DNA from: Amphiura filiformis
Taxonomy: Eukaryota; Echinodermata; Ophiuroidea; Amphilepidida; Amphiuridae
DNA: 64,000 nt
Direction of reading: 5' to 3'
Assembly (NCBI RefSeq): GCF_039555335.1
Contig: NC_092640.1
Location: 30,200,204 to 30,264,203, forward strand
This document shows, piece by piece, positions 13,001 through 21,599 of this stretch; position 1 is the stretch's first letter, and each line of letters begins with the position of its first letter. The notes beneath the pieces are model-generated. The model had not been told where the DNA came from. It did not search any database and saw only the letters and a list, made by a program, of their open reading frames with translations. Made by a program: the position numbers and the translations under genes.

Positions 13001-16000
13001 AATGGATTATGATGATCCAAAGGATCGAGTAAAGTAGTGATACCTTGGACAAACAATTATCCCCCCCCCCCGGAAAAAACGGAATAATAAAGTAAATCTA
13101 CTGACAATTCAATTTTCGGGTCAATTTCATATGCCTACAAATTTCACCCATCTATATAAAACAAGATTTCTTGCTGTCTGGTCTCTATACAAAGTGATTT
13201 CACATCTTTATGTGTGAGTGCCAGTAGCGTATGGTGGGCAAAGGTCGAAAATTGTCAAAAACGGGCTACAAGTAGACCCATGCAATGTAATCCAGGTGTG
13301 CTTTTGTTTACAAACACAATGCGCCTACACGTGTTTTGTTTACAAAATACAACACCAAACAGGTCAAAGGTTACATAGGCCTAATTCGCGATTTTGATTG
13401 GTTATCGCCGCGTCGTCGCCGTGAAAAGTTGAACTTTTTTCAACTCGGCAAAGACGTCGCCGCGACGTCTGCCGATGGACAGCGATGTCAAATCTCATCG
13501 CTGTGACGTCACTCAGAGATAGTAGAACGACGTCGGCCGATGTCGGTAGACGTCTGCAGACGGAAAAAGACGTAGTATGAACCCACCATTAGTCTGTGAG
13601 CATACCATAGTAGACTAGCTCATAGTTAAAAACACTTTAATAACTTTTAAATATGCAGACACTACAGCTTATTGAAAAAGTATAATGACCACATCTTGTG
13701 ATGTAACATACCTACGCTTTACAATGACCAAGTCCTGTGACATGTTAAGGACATGGCATGATTGTGCGCTATAGTGTGCCTGATCACTAGCAGTATTTCC
13801 TTAAATATGTCTTGCCCATATCATTCCATAAATCATTTAACAACCACACGGGGACTTTGTAGCTTCAAGAGCACACACTCTACACATTCCACAGATTATC
13901 TTTGCAACCAGGATCAGCACCCAGAGATTTGTACGGGTTACAACGAGACATTTAGCAGTAAGTTCCTTGTCCAGGGGAAATTCAAGCTAACTCAATTTTT
14001 GCACAAGAACATACTATTACTTAACCACCACCAGGGTTCGAACCCGCAACCTCTCTCACCATAGTCGAACTAACTTGACTGCTTGACATGAATCTTCTCA
14101 AATGCTACAATCCCTTACCTGTTGATGAGCACCTGGAGAGCTGCATGCTAGCTGGTTCCCATCAGTCTGTTTAGAAATCCCAACTTTCTTGGCAAATTCC
14201 TGATCTAAATGATCCACAGCGCCATCTGTGGACAGTATCCGCTGTTTGCCTTGTTTCATCTTATATTTCAGAATATCTAGCACCGCCTGCACACTTTGGG
14301 TCATGTCTATGTTAAACTTCTGCAGTACCATGAAGGGTTGGTTGTCATGGAGATTGTGAGAATAACGACAATGCTGTTGTTTGGTGTTCGTGTAACGACA
14401 GTCTCCTTTTATGTAATGGCTGTTTAAAAATATAAATATAAATTTATAACGTTGGTGCTGGTGAAATGGGAGGGGGCAAAACCTAAACTTTTGCAAGTTT
14501 TTGCCTAATATAGTGAGATTTTGATTAAGTGAAAGGATGAAAGACAAATTTGTTTGGGAGGAGGGAGAATTCCCCATCCCTTTGGTGCCACACTGGGTAC
14601 AAAAAATTATCATGAATCATGCTACATATGTGACACGATCTGGTCCATGGGGTCAAAGGAGGCAGTTTTGAAAATTGAGCTACTGTAATTATATAATAGG
14701 CTATCATTTACTCAAAACACCAAAGGTCTAGCATACTTGGTTCTAAAGTTATGAAGTTTTTTGATGTCTATTTTCTTATGTATTTTATTGTTTTTTTACT
14801 CCATGTTTTACTTTTACCTTGGTTTCAAATCTGCAGCCTTTGGCCCCCATGGACTAGATTGTGTTACATATTGGCATACTGTTTAACACATCAAACCAAT
14901 GCTACATCAAGAATGACAAAATGAACCAAAAACTGGTGACACTTTCACATTTAAGGTAGGTGGTTCCACTTGTTCATGGTATTTTCTACTTTAAGCTAAT
15001 GAAAGTTGATTCCAAACTTCCCGTCACCCACCCTCATCACTGTTTCATTGACCAAATCTGCACACATGAAATATACAGTTATGGAGTACCCCATGGATCT
15101 ATCCTGGGTCCCATTATAAAGTCCCACCATCAACGTACAGGCAGTACTTACATGCAGACATGTAGAAATGGACATCTGTTATCCTTATTACATCCATGGA
15201 TGGAGTAATAATGTGTACAGATTACAGTTATGGAGTACCTCGGGGATCTATCCTGGGTCCCATTATAAAGTCTTACCATCAATGTACAGGCAGTACTTAC
15301 GTGCAGACATGTAGAAATGGACATCTGTTATCCTTATTACATCCATGGATTGAGTTGTAGTGTGTACAGATTACAGTTATGGAGTACCTCGGGGATCTAT
15401 CCTGGGTCCCATAAAGTCTTGCCATCAACGTACAGGCAGTACTTACGTGCATACATGTAGAAATGGACATCTGTTATCCTTATTACATCCATGGATGGAG
15501 TTGTAGTGTGTACAGATATCAGGCACTGTGATGTCTATTAGGGACTGCTTCAGAGTTAGACGTATCATCTCATCATCCAGCTCATTGAGACTGTGGCTCT
15601 TTAGAATCTGAAAACAAAAATGCAGAAAAAAAAGAATAGTGGGGAAGTGAAATAAATAGAAATGTAACAAAATCAAAGCGGGTATATGTGACCCTGGGAT
15701 GTCACCCTGGGCATGACAAGAGAGATTCTCTGCTTACATTCAGCAATGTTGGAAGAATAACATCTTCATTCTTGAAACAGATTCATCAGGATCGTTCATT
15801 GTTCATTTGATTGATAAAGGTTCTTTTTCAGATCCAATTAAAATGATACTACTCACTCAGAAATATTTCAATTCCTATCAGGAATCTTGTTCACTCTGGT
15901 ACTGGTGTTTCTAGATGTTTTTAGCACCGCAACACTTCTGTCTGGTTTTGATGGCGTCACCAAATACTTACATGTATTGAAGATCAAGAGATAGTTTTAA

Positions 16001-19000
16001 TAAATTTTTCTAGTTTTTAGTCATTAGCTTCCGATAACATCCATGGCTATAGGCCTGGCAAACTTTGATTCAAAATGCGTTCTTGTTACAAGTGTTCTGT
16101 AACATGTTGTATTTACACACAGGGCATTTTGAGTCAGCCCTGGGGAGGGTAAAATTGGGGGGAAGAATTTTTGGCGAGCCGAGGGGGCAAGCGATTTTTG
16201 CACGCATTCATGGGGCGCCTTTTAAATAAAATGCTGTAAATAGGCTTAGGAAAACAGTACAGAAACGCTTAAATATGAAAATTTTCCTGCTCGCTGCACT
16301 CGCAACATGTATCTAGACCAGGCCTTTTCAACTAGTTTATTTGAAGCGCCAACTGGGAAATTTTAGTGATCATGAAGTGTTAACATGGTTAAGGGAGGAT
16401 TTTGCGAGGGAGAGCGTGCACGACAGAACACCATAGTGGGTGGGGTCCAGGGGCCACCTTATGGCCCCTGGATGGGTCCCGCGAAAAAGTGTCGGCTGCT
16501 GGGGTCCAGGGCGCAGCGCCCCCGGAAGCTCTGAGATTTTAGAGCTTTCTAAACATGAAAATGACCATAAAATCCACAGCTTACCTTTGCATTATGCGGT
16601 GACCGCAACGCATGGCTATGACGACAACTGAAAATATACAAATATGAAGAGTTGTTTTAAAACATCCATGGGAAAATTAAAATGCACCGTGGATGCATAC
16701 AGGCATGCATGAAACAGTATATATTCATACTCACTAAATTTCTGCATTTCTGATTGGTCAAGTGCCAGGCATAAACGCTGTCAGGAAACAAAGTTTATAA
16801 TTTACCAGTCCCATGCTCTGTGTATCTACAGCTACATGTAGTGAATGCTCCTTGGATAACTCCAAAAACATCCACTTTTGCATCTTTGCGAAAAAACCCT
16901 TTTAATAGGGATAACCATCAAAATTTCATGTTGCCCCTATTGCTACAAAAGATTGTTTTCTGGATAGAACACATCAACAGAAGTATTTTGGTGGTTAAAT
17001 GGTCAAAATCGGACAAAAACTTTTCAATTATGAATTTTCAAAGTTTCCCATTCTGACCGGTCATTGGAGCGAAATAAAATGACAAGGTCCAAAAGTAGCA
17101 AATGGGCGCAAAATTGGCATAAGCCTATATTTCCCTTTATATATTTATTTATTTTAACATATATGCAAACATGAAACAAGCATATTGTGAAAGTATCAAA
17201 GGGTTTCTTGTGAAATGGCACTTTACTAGTCAATGGCATAAATTATTTTTTCAAACTGAGGCATTGAAATCATGCATTTAGAGAACATTTTCCAAAAATC
17301 ATCCAAGATGGCTGATATGGCACAAAATCAAAATTGCACTAAGTCCAGGTGAACAGTTTTTTTCCACAACCAAAAATATCAATGTTATTGGGTTTAATAT
17401 GACCAATTAGTAGGTGTATGCAAACAAAATCTTCAGTGTCATTGAAGGTCATTGACTCATTCACAACAATAGAGGAAATCCACTTCACTCATCATGCTCA
17501 TGTGTGACTTCTAACAAAAGGTGCTGGCTCCCGTAGTATTCTTCATTCAAACCAATTCAATGCATGACCTCGGAGTCACCTGCATGACTTTCATGGGCTA
17601 TTTTGAAACAGTTATGGTTGCACATTCAGGTACTTCTTTTGAAAGTTCTAAACAAGGTATAGCCAGCAGCAAGTTGTAGATGGTATAGGCCTAAATATAA
17701 GAAAACGTTTAGGGTTGAAATCAGGTGAAAAATACATCGAATGAGCACGAAACTTCACATTTATGTTCAGAAAGGTGTCTTCTTAGCATGATTCGAAAGG
17801 AGTATGGAAATTCCAAAGGGAAGCTGGTGATTTAATTTGTAACTCGAGATCTACTTGTTCAATTTTTTTTTCCTTTTTACAGAGTGTATGATAGAGGTAT
17901 TACTGGCAACTCTGCCAAATTACAGCTCAGTAGGCCACGTTTTTCACCTGAAATTATTGACATGAATATTTTGTGCCATTCTTGAGCAGTGCTGAACTCA
18001 GCCACTGGCAATTAAACGCACTGTGGTGATGGACCAATTTTGACTTCGCACTTACAGGAAAATGAAATAAGTTGTGTTGCTGTAATTTGCAAGATAGTTA
18101 CAAAATATAATTGGCATTCACTTTCCCAATTTTTACAGAAAAATATTGAAAAATAAAAGAATGAGATCAATTTAGAAATGTCTGTGCAAGCAGTGCACAG
18201 TTGAGCTCCCATGCATGTCTATGGGAGCGTTCTAATCAAGTTGATGGTTCATTGGTCATCCCTACTTTTAAAGTGATATCAGGATTTTTTTGCCCTTCAA
18301 CAATAAATGCCCCCCTTAAACGTGAGCAATATTTTAAAGATTCCTCTCTTTTTGACAAAAATGAATACGACAAGTCATTTATTTTACAGCATAATAGTAG
18401 TACATGTACCAGCGGATACACAAAGTGTTGGCCCCTTTAAAAAAATAATGTTGCACTGGAAAAAGTTCATTTTGGCAATCACATGCTAAAGAATACATCC
18501 AATGTTACACATTTTGAGGGGGCACCAAGGCAAAGGCATGGGACACCCAAGGCAATTACCATTCAGTGTCTGAGGTTATTTTTTTTCCAGTTAAAGTTAC
18601 ATACCATTTTTTGTTATTTTTTTAATGTACTGTATTAAATAACAATCACAAAATGTTCTAATAAGTATGAACGGGCCGGGTTCATTCATTATATTTTCTC
18701 GGGCAGTGCTGGGCATAAACAATGATTTTTACAATCCTATGAGCCGGGGGTGGGGGCGGGCAAGAAATTTTTAGCGAGCTGAAAGGGGGGGGGGCAAGCA
18801 ATTTTTGGCGAGCCGAGAGGGGGGAAGCGATTTTGGCACACACTCATGGGCGCGTTTTAAATAATAACGCCAAAGGCTTAGGAAAACAATGCGGAAACAC
18901 TTTAATATGCAAATTTTCCAGCTCGCTGCGCTTGCAACATATATCTATTGTCAATTCATTTTAAGTCGATTGGTAACCAGTATTTCAAAAAAGGTGTAGC

Positions 19001-21591
19001 TTTGAATTGATGTGATGGGATTCAATTTTATTCAATATCTATGCTGACCAACAGATCGTTCTACGGTTTCACGATTTAAATTACTATAGGCCTATGGCCC
19101 TAGAAGAATGAAAAGAACAGATTAACTTTATCATGTTTGTCTCCCTATGCATGAGTGTGTATATTTATGGCCTTTAAAATATTTTCTTATTATGTTCTTG
19201 GTTAGGTATCAGTGGCTCCGGAACCGGGGGCCCGGGGTGGAGGGGCTCGGCCCCCAATAATTTGTAAAATTACCATTGCCCCCCCCCCAATAATTTTGGC
19301 CAGGCACCATTGGCCCCCCAATATTTAACATCTTCCGGAGCCTCTGGGTATGGGGTATTATTAAAATAAAAAATAGTTATATTAAATGAAATCCTAGCAC
19401 AAATAAATCGTTTTCATTCAATTGTGCTCTCTTTAAAGCAAGTAGAAATAGCTTGTCAACTTTCAACATGGGAACATGTTATGAAGTATCTATAATTACT
19501 GAAAAGATGTAGCTCAGCGGCCGGCCAACAAAAAGAAATTGTCTATAGTAGGCCCTATACGAGAAACAAGATTTTCTCTCTGAATTGGCCGTATTTTTAC
19601 GTAAAAATCGCATTAATTATCGTGTTCACTCTACCGTACGTTTGGGCCCTATTTGACTCATTGGAACGTTCGAAAGGACTCCCGCGACTGTCAAGGTAAA
19701 ATGAATCAAGTATAGACCTTATAAGGTTTGCAAATTGGGATCCCAAAAATTTGGCATGTGTGCACAAGGGGGGGGGGGGCAAAGAATTTTTGGCAGGCCG
19801 AGGGGGGGGGGGGCAAGGTTTGGGGGCTCATAATTATAAGCAAGTTCGATAATTCAGAACAGAGTGCAAATCAGTGCATTGTGGGTAAAAGTCTGTAGGG
19901 ATATCACAGCCAGGCCTCACACCTTAGATTATTAATACACAGATTGGAATTTTCCATGCCTGTGCGCTCTAAGCGTGCCAATTCAGCTGGCCTTGGTACA
20001 GCGTACAGACCTGGCGACATCGCTTATCTTCTGCGAGAAGTTTCTTTTGTGTACACTCGCGCTGTTTGCGCTATTTTGAGTTTGCTCACGCGGTACCTGA
20101 CTTAGCGTCGATCCCCTAAGGCAACATGCCATATTTCCGCGGTATGCCTCACACAGTAATTCAATGGTGACGAACTTTGCACTTTTAAAAAAACCTTTAA
20201 AAATTTTTTTTTGCCAGTTGTTGGGTCTGATTGTCCCCATAGAACTTTTATATAACAAACAAAGATAGTTAGAACCTACCTTGGAAGTACCAAAGTTGTA
20301 AATGACAAATGAAATCACAGGAATTTCCGATCAGTCAAAGTCCATTCCCACAGCCGTCTATGGGAGGATTGTGTTATTATATCCCCAAGAATGTCCAAGA
20401 ATATTACCCACAATGCACTCTGTTCTGAATTATCGAATTAGCTTATTGCACAGCCCCTTAAATATTGCAACCTGTTTAGTGGTGCATAATATTACCAACA
20501 TAAAGTATCCATCATCAGCTATTGGTGACACGGATGCCAATGTTTTTTATTATACAGATCTGTTGCAAGGTTCCTGTTAAACCATCGCGTATATTATGTA
20601 AGACATCAAGCGTGCGCTTACAATGTAGCACCTTGATCTTGTAGTCTATCCTCAATCCAGGCCACAAATAACCGACAATGGATGAGCTTGCAGAGCTAAA
20701 ATCAAATCGCATCAGAATCAATCGGTGAAACATGACACCACACAAAGCAATGGAAATTCAGAAGTAAACAAAATCACATGATCGGGTATAGCACTCGAAA
20801 ACGTTGCTCAAATGAATTAACTATAGTGGGAATTCCAATTGAATGATGACGAATTTTTGTGTACACTGCACGATGTACGCCAGCGTGTATTATGATTGTT
20901 TCGATTGTGCGTGAGTAACGCGGACGTGAACCCAACCATGCCAACGCACTTGTGATTGGTTAGCATTGTATCCAAGGTTGTGCGTTCACGTTGTAATTTG
21001 AAATACGCGAGATATACGATCGCGGTTGGATCGAGATTCGAGTGCAGCTATTGAAACTGGAATTCCTACTGGCTGTAGATATCGTGTCGTTGTGGAGAGT
21101 AGATTTCTCGATCAAACAGGACCTTGTGAAAAAAATTACGCCCTGGGCAGTTAGCAGTACGCTTAATCTGTCAAAGGAAATTGCAAAATATTTTAGTATT
21201 GAACTTTCATTATTAACATGATTAAGGCATAAGCTTACCCGTCACCAAATCTGCATCGTCCCGTCACAAAATGCTTGCATAGATGCAACTTATCACATTC
21301 AGGATCCAGACAACCATTTTGTTTAACAAACTCTACACATAGCTGAGCCTGTGTATGAGCGTGAACGAGCCAATCGGATTCACTACGTCTGTGCTCAAGT
21401 CGAAAATAACACGGAAATCTTTTCAGAAACTTCACAGGATCTTGATAAAAAAAAGTTTTACTGTCACCGCCGAGTGCCGAAAGTCTCATCGATCCACCGC
21501 ATAAACACAAGCGATTTAAAATCCCTAGAGCTTTTGCATTAAGCAGCTCAGGGTCTCTTTTTGATTTTGTACTTGTAGGTTGTTTACTCAT
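867..21591 (-). CDS. PARP12: PARP12-like mono-ADP-ribosyltransferase (CCCH/WWE/PARP), 3' end off window
   Basis: Nine exons join without a phase break: 21239-21591, 16585-16627, 15447-15607, 14119-14419, 7300-7523, 6705-6897, 5375-5604, 4001-4219, 867-1021, giving 626 codons. Order of domains matches vertebrate PARP12: an N-terminal region, five CCCH fingers (residues ~90-130, 165-210 and ~290-310), two WWE modules (~310-360 and ~385-480), then the PARP catalytic domain from ~510. The NAD-binding start LFHGT and the motif GTLYGQG are visible; the following YFA motif and the rest of the catalytic triad must lie before base 1. Human PARP12 has about 700 residues, so roughly 75-120 are missing here. 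The family mono-ADP-ribosylates proteins and its zinc fingers bind RNA; vertebrate members act in stress and antiviral responses. That role is inferred for this gene. Start ATG at 21591 is the first in the exon and opens the usual PARP12 N-terminus. Confidence 0.93.
1094..1452. mobile_element. TTAA-flanked MITE with long inverted repeats (GGGGGTACTACACCCC)
   Basis: The element 1098-1448 starts GGGGGTACTACACCCC and ends with its complement, with inverted arms of more than 100 bp. TTAA lies on both sides (1094-1097, 1449-1452), as expected for a Kolobok- or piggyBac-type target site. A second, rearranged copy starts at 28133. Confidence 0.85.
1630..2046. repeat. Foldback element, arms ~115 bp
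   Basis: Arms at 1630-1745 and 1925-2046 are inverted copies sharing CAAGGTATACC and GATATGGGAAACAAAATACA. No coding potential was recognised. Confidence 0.7.
2305..2756. mobile_element. MITE (TTGACCTTTTCGGTAAATCC) with nested A-rich insertion
   Basis: The ends read TTGACCTTTTTTGGTAAATC and its complement near 2730-2750; the inner parts pair through GAGTACACCTGA and TTTGACGTCA. A second element (about 2336-2580, GGCCTGCTATAAGAAT at one end and ATTCTTAGCAGCCC at the other, poly-A core) is inserted in its left arm. A half copy lies at 60848-60950. Confidence 0.75.
2826..2945. mobile_element. MITE family ATTGGGCTATTCC, partial copy 1
   Basis: ATTGGGCTATTCCTGTTGAA, then the family body, cut off where the foldback element at 2946 begins. 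Confidence 0.75.
2946..3815. mobile_element. 870-bp foldback element
   Basis: ACTCCTCAAAAGAATTAAAG at the left end pairs with the sequence at 3784-3812. The arms stay complementary inward for about 400 bp through the CACATATTG, GTGGGTATAAGAT and GACTTTCC tracts. No gene was recognised inside. Confidence 0.8.
4001..4219 (-). CDS. PARP12: PARP12-like exon 8: start of PARP catalytic domain
   Basis: Contains VPDHWDLYGK and DSDEYRRVHRRFSATMSS, then IECIERVQNVDLWEDFC. This matches the alpha-helical start of PARP12-type catalytic domains (IPDYWD, IERVQNLALWEVY). Phase 2 in and 2 out. Confidence 0.92.
4249..4812. mobile_element. TACCGTAAAAACT MITE, copy 1, interrupted by a TTAA insertion
   Basis: The left part at 4249-4420 and right part at 4761-4812 together form one copy of the family also at 35505-35721 and 38832-39094. 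The middle (4421-4760) is a separate insertion. Confidence 0.8.
4417..4764. mobile_element. 340-bp insertion with exact TTAA duplication
   Basis: 4421-4760 is flanked by TTAA at 4417-4420 and 4761-4764. The uninterrupted relatives at 35672-35675 and near 38880 have a single TTAA at this place, giving an internal empty site. The terminal repeats are very short or decayed. Confidence 0.8.
5375..5604 (-). CDS. PARP12: PARP12-like exon 7: rest of WWE 2
   Basis: NLTGMQSDINSTSLEEAYQK onwards gives the second half of WWE 2 (YLDFQTESNQYRLDIESKMQ) and the basic linker RPLRRRP before the catalytic domain. Acceptor CCCAG/AATT, donor AAAG/GTATGT, phase 0 to 2. Confidence 0.9.
5943..6198. mobile_element. 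hAT-like MITE (CAGGGGTAGCRCTAG)
   Basis: Begins CAGGGGTAGCGCTAG and ends with the complement of CAGGGGTAGCACTAG. TTAGGGC words lie near both ends. The inside has two diverged direct copies of a GGGTCC...TTTTCTGCAAGTT tract. It lies in PARP intron 6. Confidence 0.7.
6263..6545. mobile_element. TTAA foldback family II, single arm (copy 1)
   Basis: TTAAGGGCTTGGATAGCG opens an arm of about 280 bp that matches one arm of the full palindromic copies at 36285-36906 and 46362-47019. The second arm is missing. Confidence 0.75.
6705..6897 (-). CDS. PARP12: PARP12-like exon 6: end of WWE 1 and start of WWE 2
   Basis: Starts ISYLNGATLKFDTMTIEG (end of WWE 1) and contains WVWYWKDEIGTWVEYGKQ (start of WWE 2), matching WIWYWSDEFGSWQEYGRQ of PARP12. 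The donor CAG/GTGGGT falls at the same place as in the vertebrate alignment. Intron 5 is only about 400 bp. Confidence 0.92.
7300..7523 (-). CDS. PARP12: PARP12-like exon 5: CCCH finger 5 and WWE 1
   Basis: SDEICVCVFHLRGKCNYADN starts the fifth CCCH finger (C-X7-C-X5-C-X3-H, ending NVH). WWE 1 follows: FQWMHRETVGSRWTNF with the conserved tryptophans, then IEESYCRPDAD. The 6.6-kb intron 4 lies upstream of it. Confidence 0.93.
9346..10264 (+). other. Two exon-like ORFs inside the 5.7-kb element
   Basis: A frame open from about 9352 (after a TGA) runs to GACAG/GTACGC at 9480 and includes WREWDHIYGLLREQIEYHFL. It continues in frame across an acceptor TTAACAG/ATAC at 10202 as YKLAPVPELAYSNKLTLEMI and then a stop. 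A possible upstream exon ends TTCG/GTAAGT at 8453 but does not join cleanly. No family was recognised. Confidence 0.25.
11594..11824. mobile_element. MITE (GGGACCGTTCACAAACAC)
   Basis: Inverted ends GGGACCGTTCACAAACACTT and complement, arms about 45 bp reaching GATGCAAAAAA, 231 bp in all. It is nested in the 5.7-kb element. Confidence 0.8.
12184..12449. mobile_element. MITE (CCCAGCAAACACAAAAAC)
   Basis: Ends CCCAGCAAACACAAAAAC and GTTTGTGTTTGCTGATGGG, with several AAAACGTTTT words inside. A degenerate relative covers 11388-11560 (shared AAAACGTTTAAATGTCGGG). Confidence 0.75.
12672..12748. repeat. Short tandem duplication
   Basis: Two direct copies of a unit of about 45 bp containing CTACACAGCGACCCC and TTTTATATTCAAAAAC. 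Confidence 0.6.
13838..14085 (-). mobile_element. tRNA-derived SINE-like copy
   Basis: On the minus strand a tRNA-like head with an A-box-like TTAGTTCGACTATGG and a B box GGTTCGAACCC is followed by a body with TTTCCCCTGGACAAGGAACT. It overlaps no exon; PARP exon 4 begins about 35 bp further along. Confidence 0.7.
14119..14419 (-). CDS. PARP12: PARP12-like exon 4: CCCH finger 4 and linker
   Basis: Encodes HYIKGDCRYTNTKQQHCRYS and the following histidine, completing a C-X7-C-X9-C-X3-H finger whose first cysteine is in exon 3. A linker of about 75 residues follows (FNIDMTQSVQAVLDILKY...). Enters in phase 2 and leaves in phase 0 at CAG/GTAAGG. Confidence 0.92.
14629..14878. mobile_element. MITE (TGTGACACGATCTGGTCC), copy 1
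   Basis: TGTGACACGATCTGGTCCAT at the left and its diverged complement near 14855-14878. This uninterrupted copy serves as an empty-site reference for the copy at 37131. Confidence 0.75.
15152..15252 (-). pseudogene. Extra in-phase CCCH half-exon copy C (possible alternative exon)
   Basis: Second duplicate, also 101 bases, open, phases 0 and 2, with one Asn to Tyr change in the finger (CTHYYSIHGC). All zinc ligands and the donor GTAAGT are kept. As for copy B, the acceptor context is weak. Confidence 0.5.
15301..15401 (-). pseudogene. Extra in-phase CCCH half-exon copy B (possible alternative exon)
   Basis: Between a CAG at 15402-15404 and GTAAGT the 101 bases are open in the same phases as exon 3 (0 in, 2 out). 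They read DRSPRYSITV and then the same finger (CTHYNSIHGCNKDNRCPFLH) as exon 3. The acceptor lacks a good pyrimidine tract, so this may be a non-spliced copy. The transcript status is unknown. Confidence 0.5.
15447..15607 (-). CDS. PARP12: PARP12-like exon 3: linker and CCCH finger 3
   Basis: Encodes ILKSHSLNELDDEM... and finger 3 (CTHYNSIHGCNKDNRCPFLH, C-X8-C-X5-C-X3-H), phase 0 in and phase 2 out. Acceptor TTTTCAG/ATTC, donor TGCAC/GTAAGT. The 3' half of this exon and its donor are duplicated twice downstream in intron 3. Confidence 0.92.
16139..16320. repeat. Interspersed repeat (GGCGAGCCGAGGGG ... TGCTCGCTGCACTCG)
   Basis: Shares GGCGAGCCGAG, AAGCGATTTTTG, GGCTTAGGAAAACA and CTCGCTGC with 18747-18955 and in part with 19770-19840. 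It is G-rich at one end and lies in PARP intron 1 and 2 DNA. The rest of 16640-19200 shows nothing I can name. Confidence 0.65.
16585..16627 (-). CDS. PARP12: PARP12-like exon 2: 43-bp micro-exon closing CCCH finger 2
   Basis: Found by phase and motif. After the acceptor TTTCAG the 43 bases encode GCRHSHALRSPHNAK when joined to the two bases left by exon 1, and end at AAG/GTAAGC in phase 0. This supplies the third cysteine and the histidine of finger 2 (C-X7-C-X5-C-X3-H) and leads directly into exon 3, as in vertebrate PARP12 where the same stretch reads NSHSL. Joining exon 1 directly to exon 3 would give an immediate stop, so this exon is needed. Confidence 0.9.
18747..18955. repeat. Interspersed repeat, second copy
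   Basis: Same family as 16139-16320, with longer G runs. Both copies are in the same orientation. Confidence 0.65.
19209..19350. mobile_element. Small TIR element (AGTGGCTCCGGAA)
   Basis: AGTGGCTCCGGAACC at the left and CTTCCGGAGCCTCTG at the right, with a C-rich centre. Confidence 0.5.
19842..20444. mobile_element. Foldback element, ~600 bp
   Basis: TTCGATAATTCAGAACAGAG at the left pairs with CTCTGTTCTGAATTATCGAA at the right, and GCATTGTGGGTAA continues the arms. No coding function was recognised. Confidence 0.75.
20827..21072. mobile_element. MITE (TGGGAATTCCA)
   Basis: GTGGGAATTCCAATT pairs with AACTGGAATTCCTAC, length about 246 bp, with a CG-rich interior, in PARP intron 1. Confidence 0.55.
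21239..21591 (-). CDS. PARP12: PARP12-like exon 1: N-terminus and first CCCH fingers
   Basis: Begins MSKQPTSTKSK and covers residues 1-117. It carries the first finger (C-X8-C-X4-C-X3-H, around CVEFVKQNGC) and the first two cysteines of the second (LCKHFVTGRCRFGDG). The donor reads GG/GTAAGC and leaves phase 2. The following intron is about 4.6 kb and repeat-filled. Confidence 0.92.
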
Positions 21592-21599
21592 GGTGAATT

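Larger units (their letters stand above)
7906..13591. mobile_element. 5.7-kb TIR element filling PARP intron 4
   Basis: TGGTGGGTTCATAGTA at 7909 pairs with TAGTATGAACCCACCA ending at 13588. Both are followed inward by GACGTC/GCGATG-rich subterminal DNA with several CGTCTGCCGA words. TTA lies outside both ends (7906-7908, 13589-13591), as in PIF/Harbinger insertions. A longer shared word ATTAGTCTGT (7895-7904, 13588-13597) could instead be an 8-10 bp duplication. No transposase was recognised; the inside holds smaller MITEs and exon-like ORFs. Confidence 0.7.
15078..15530 (-). repeat. ~147-bp tandem repeat carrying extra copies of the exon-3 zinc-finger half
   Basis: Three units with a spacing of 146-149 bp, measured between the ACTTAC donor complements at 15146, 15295 and 15441. 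The highest unit overlaps the real exon 3. The other two, in intron 3, keep the CCCH-coding half and the donor GTAAGT. A further partial unit starts near 15073. Confidence 0.9.
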
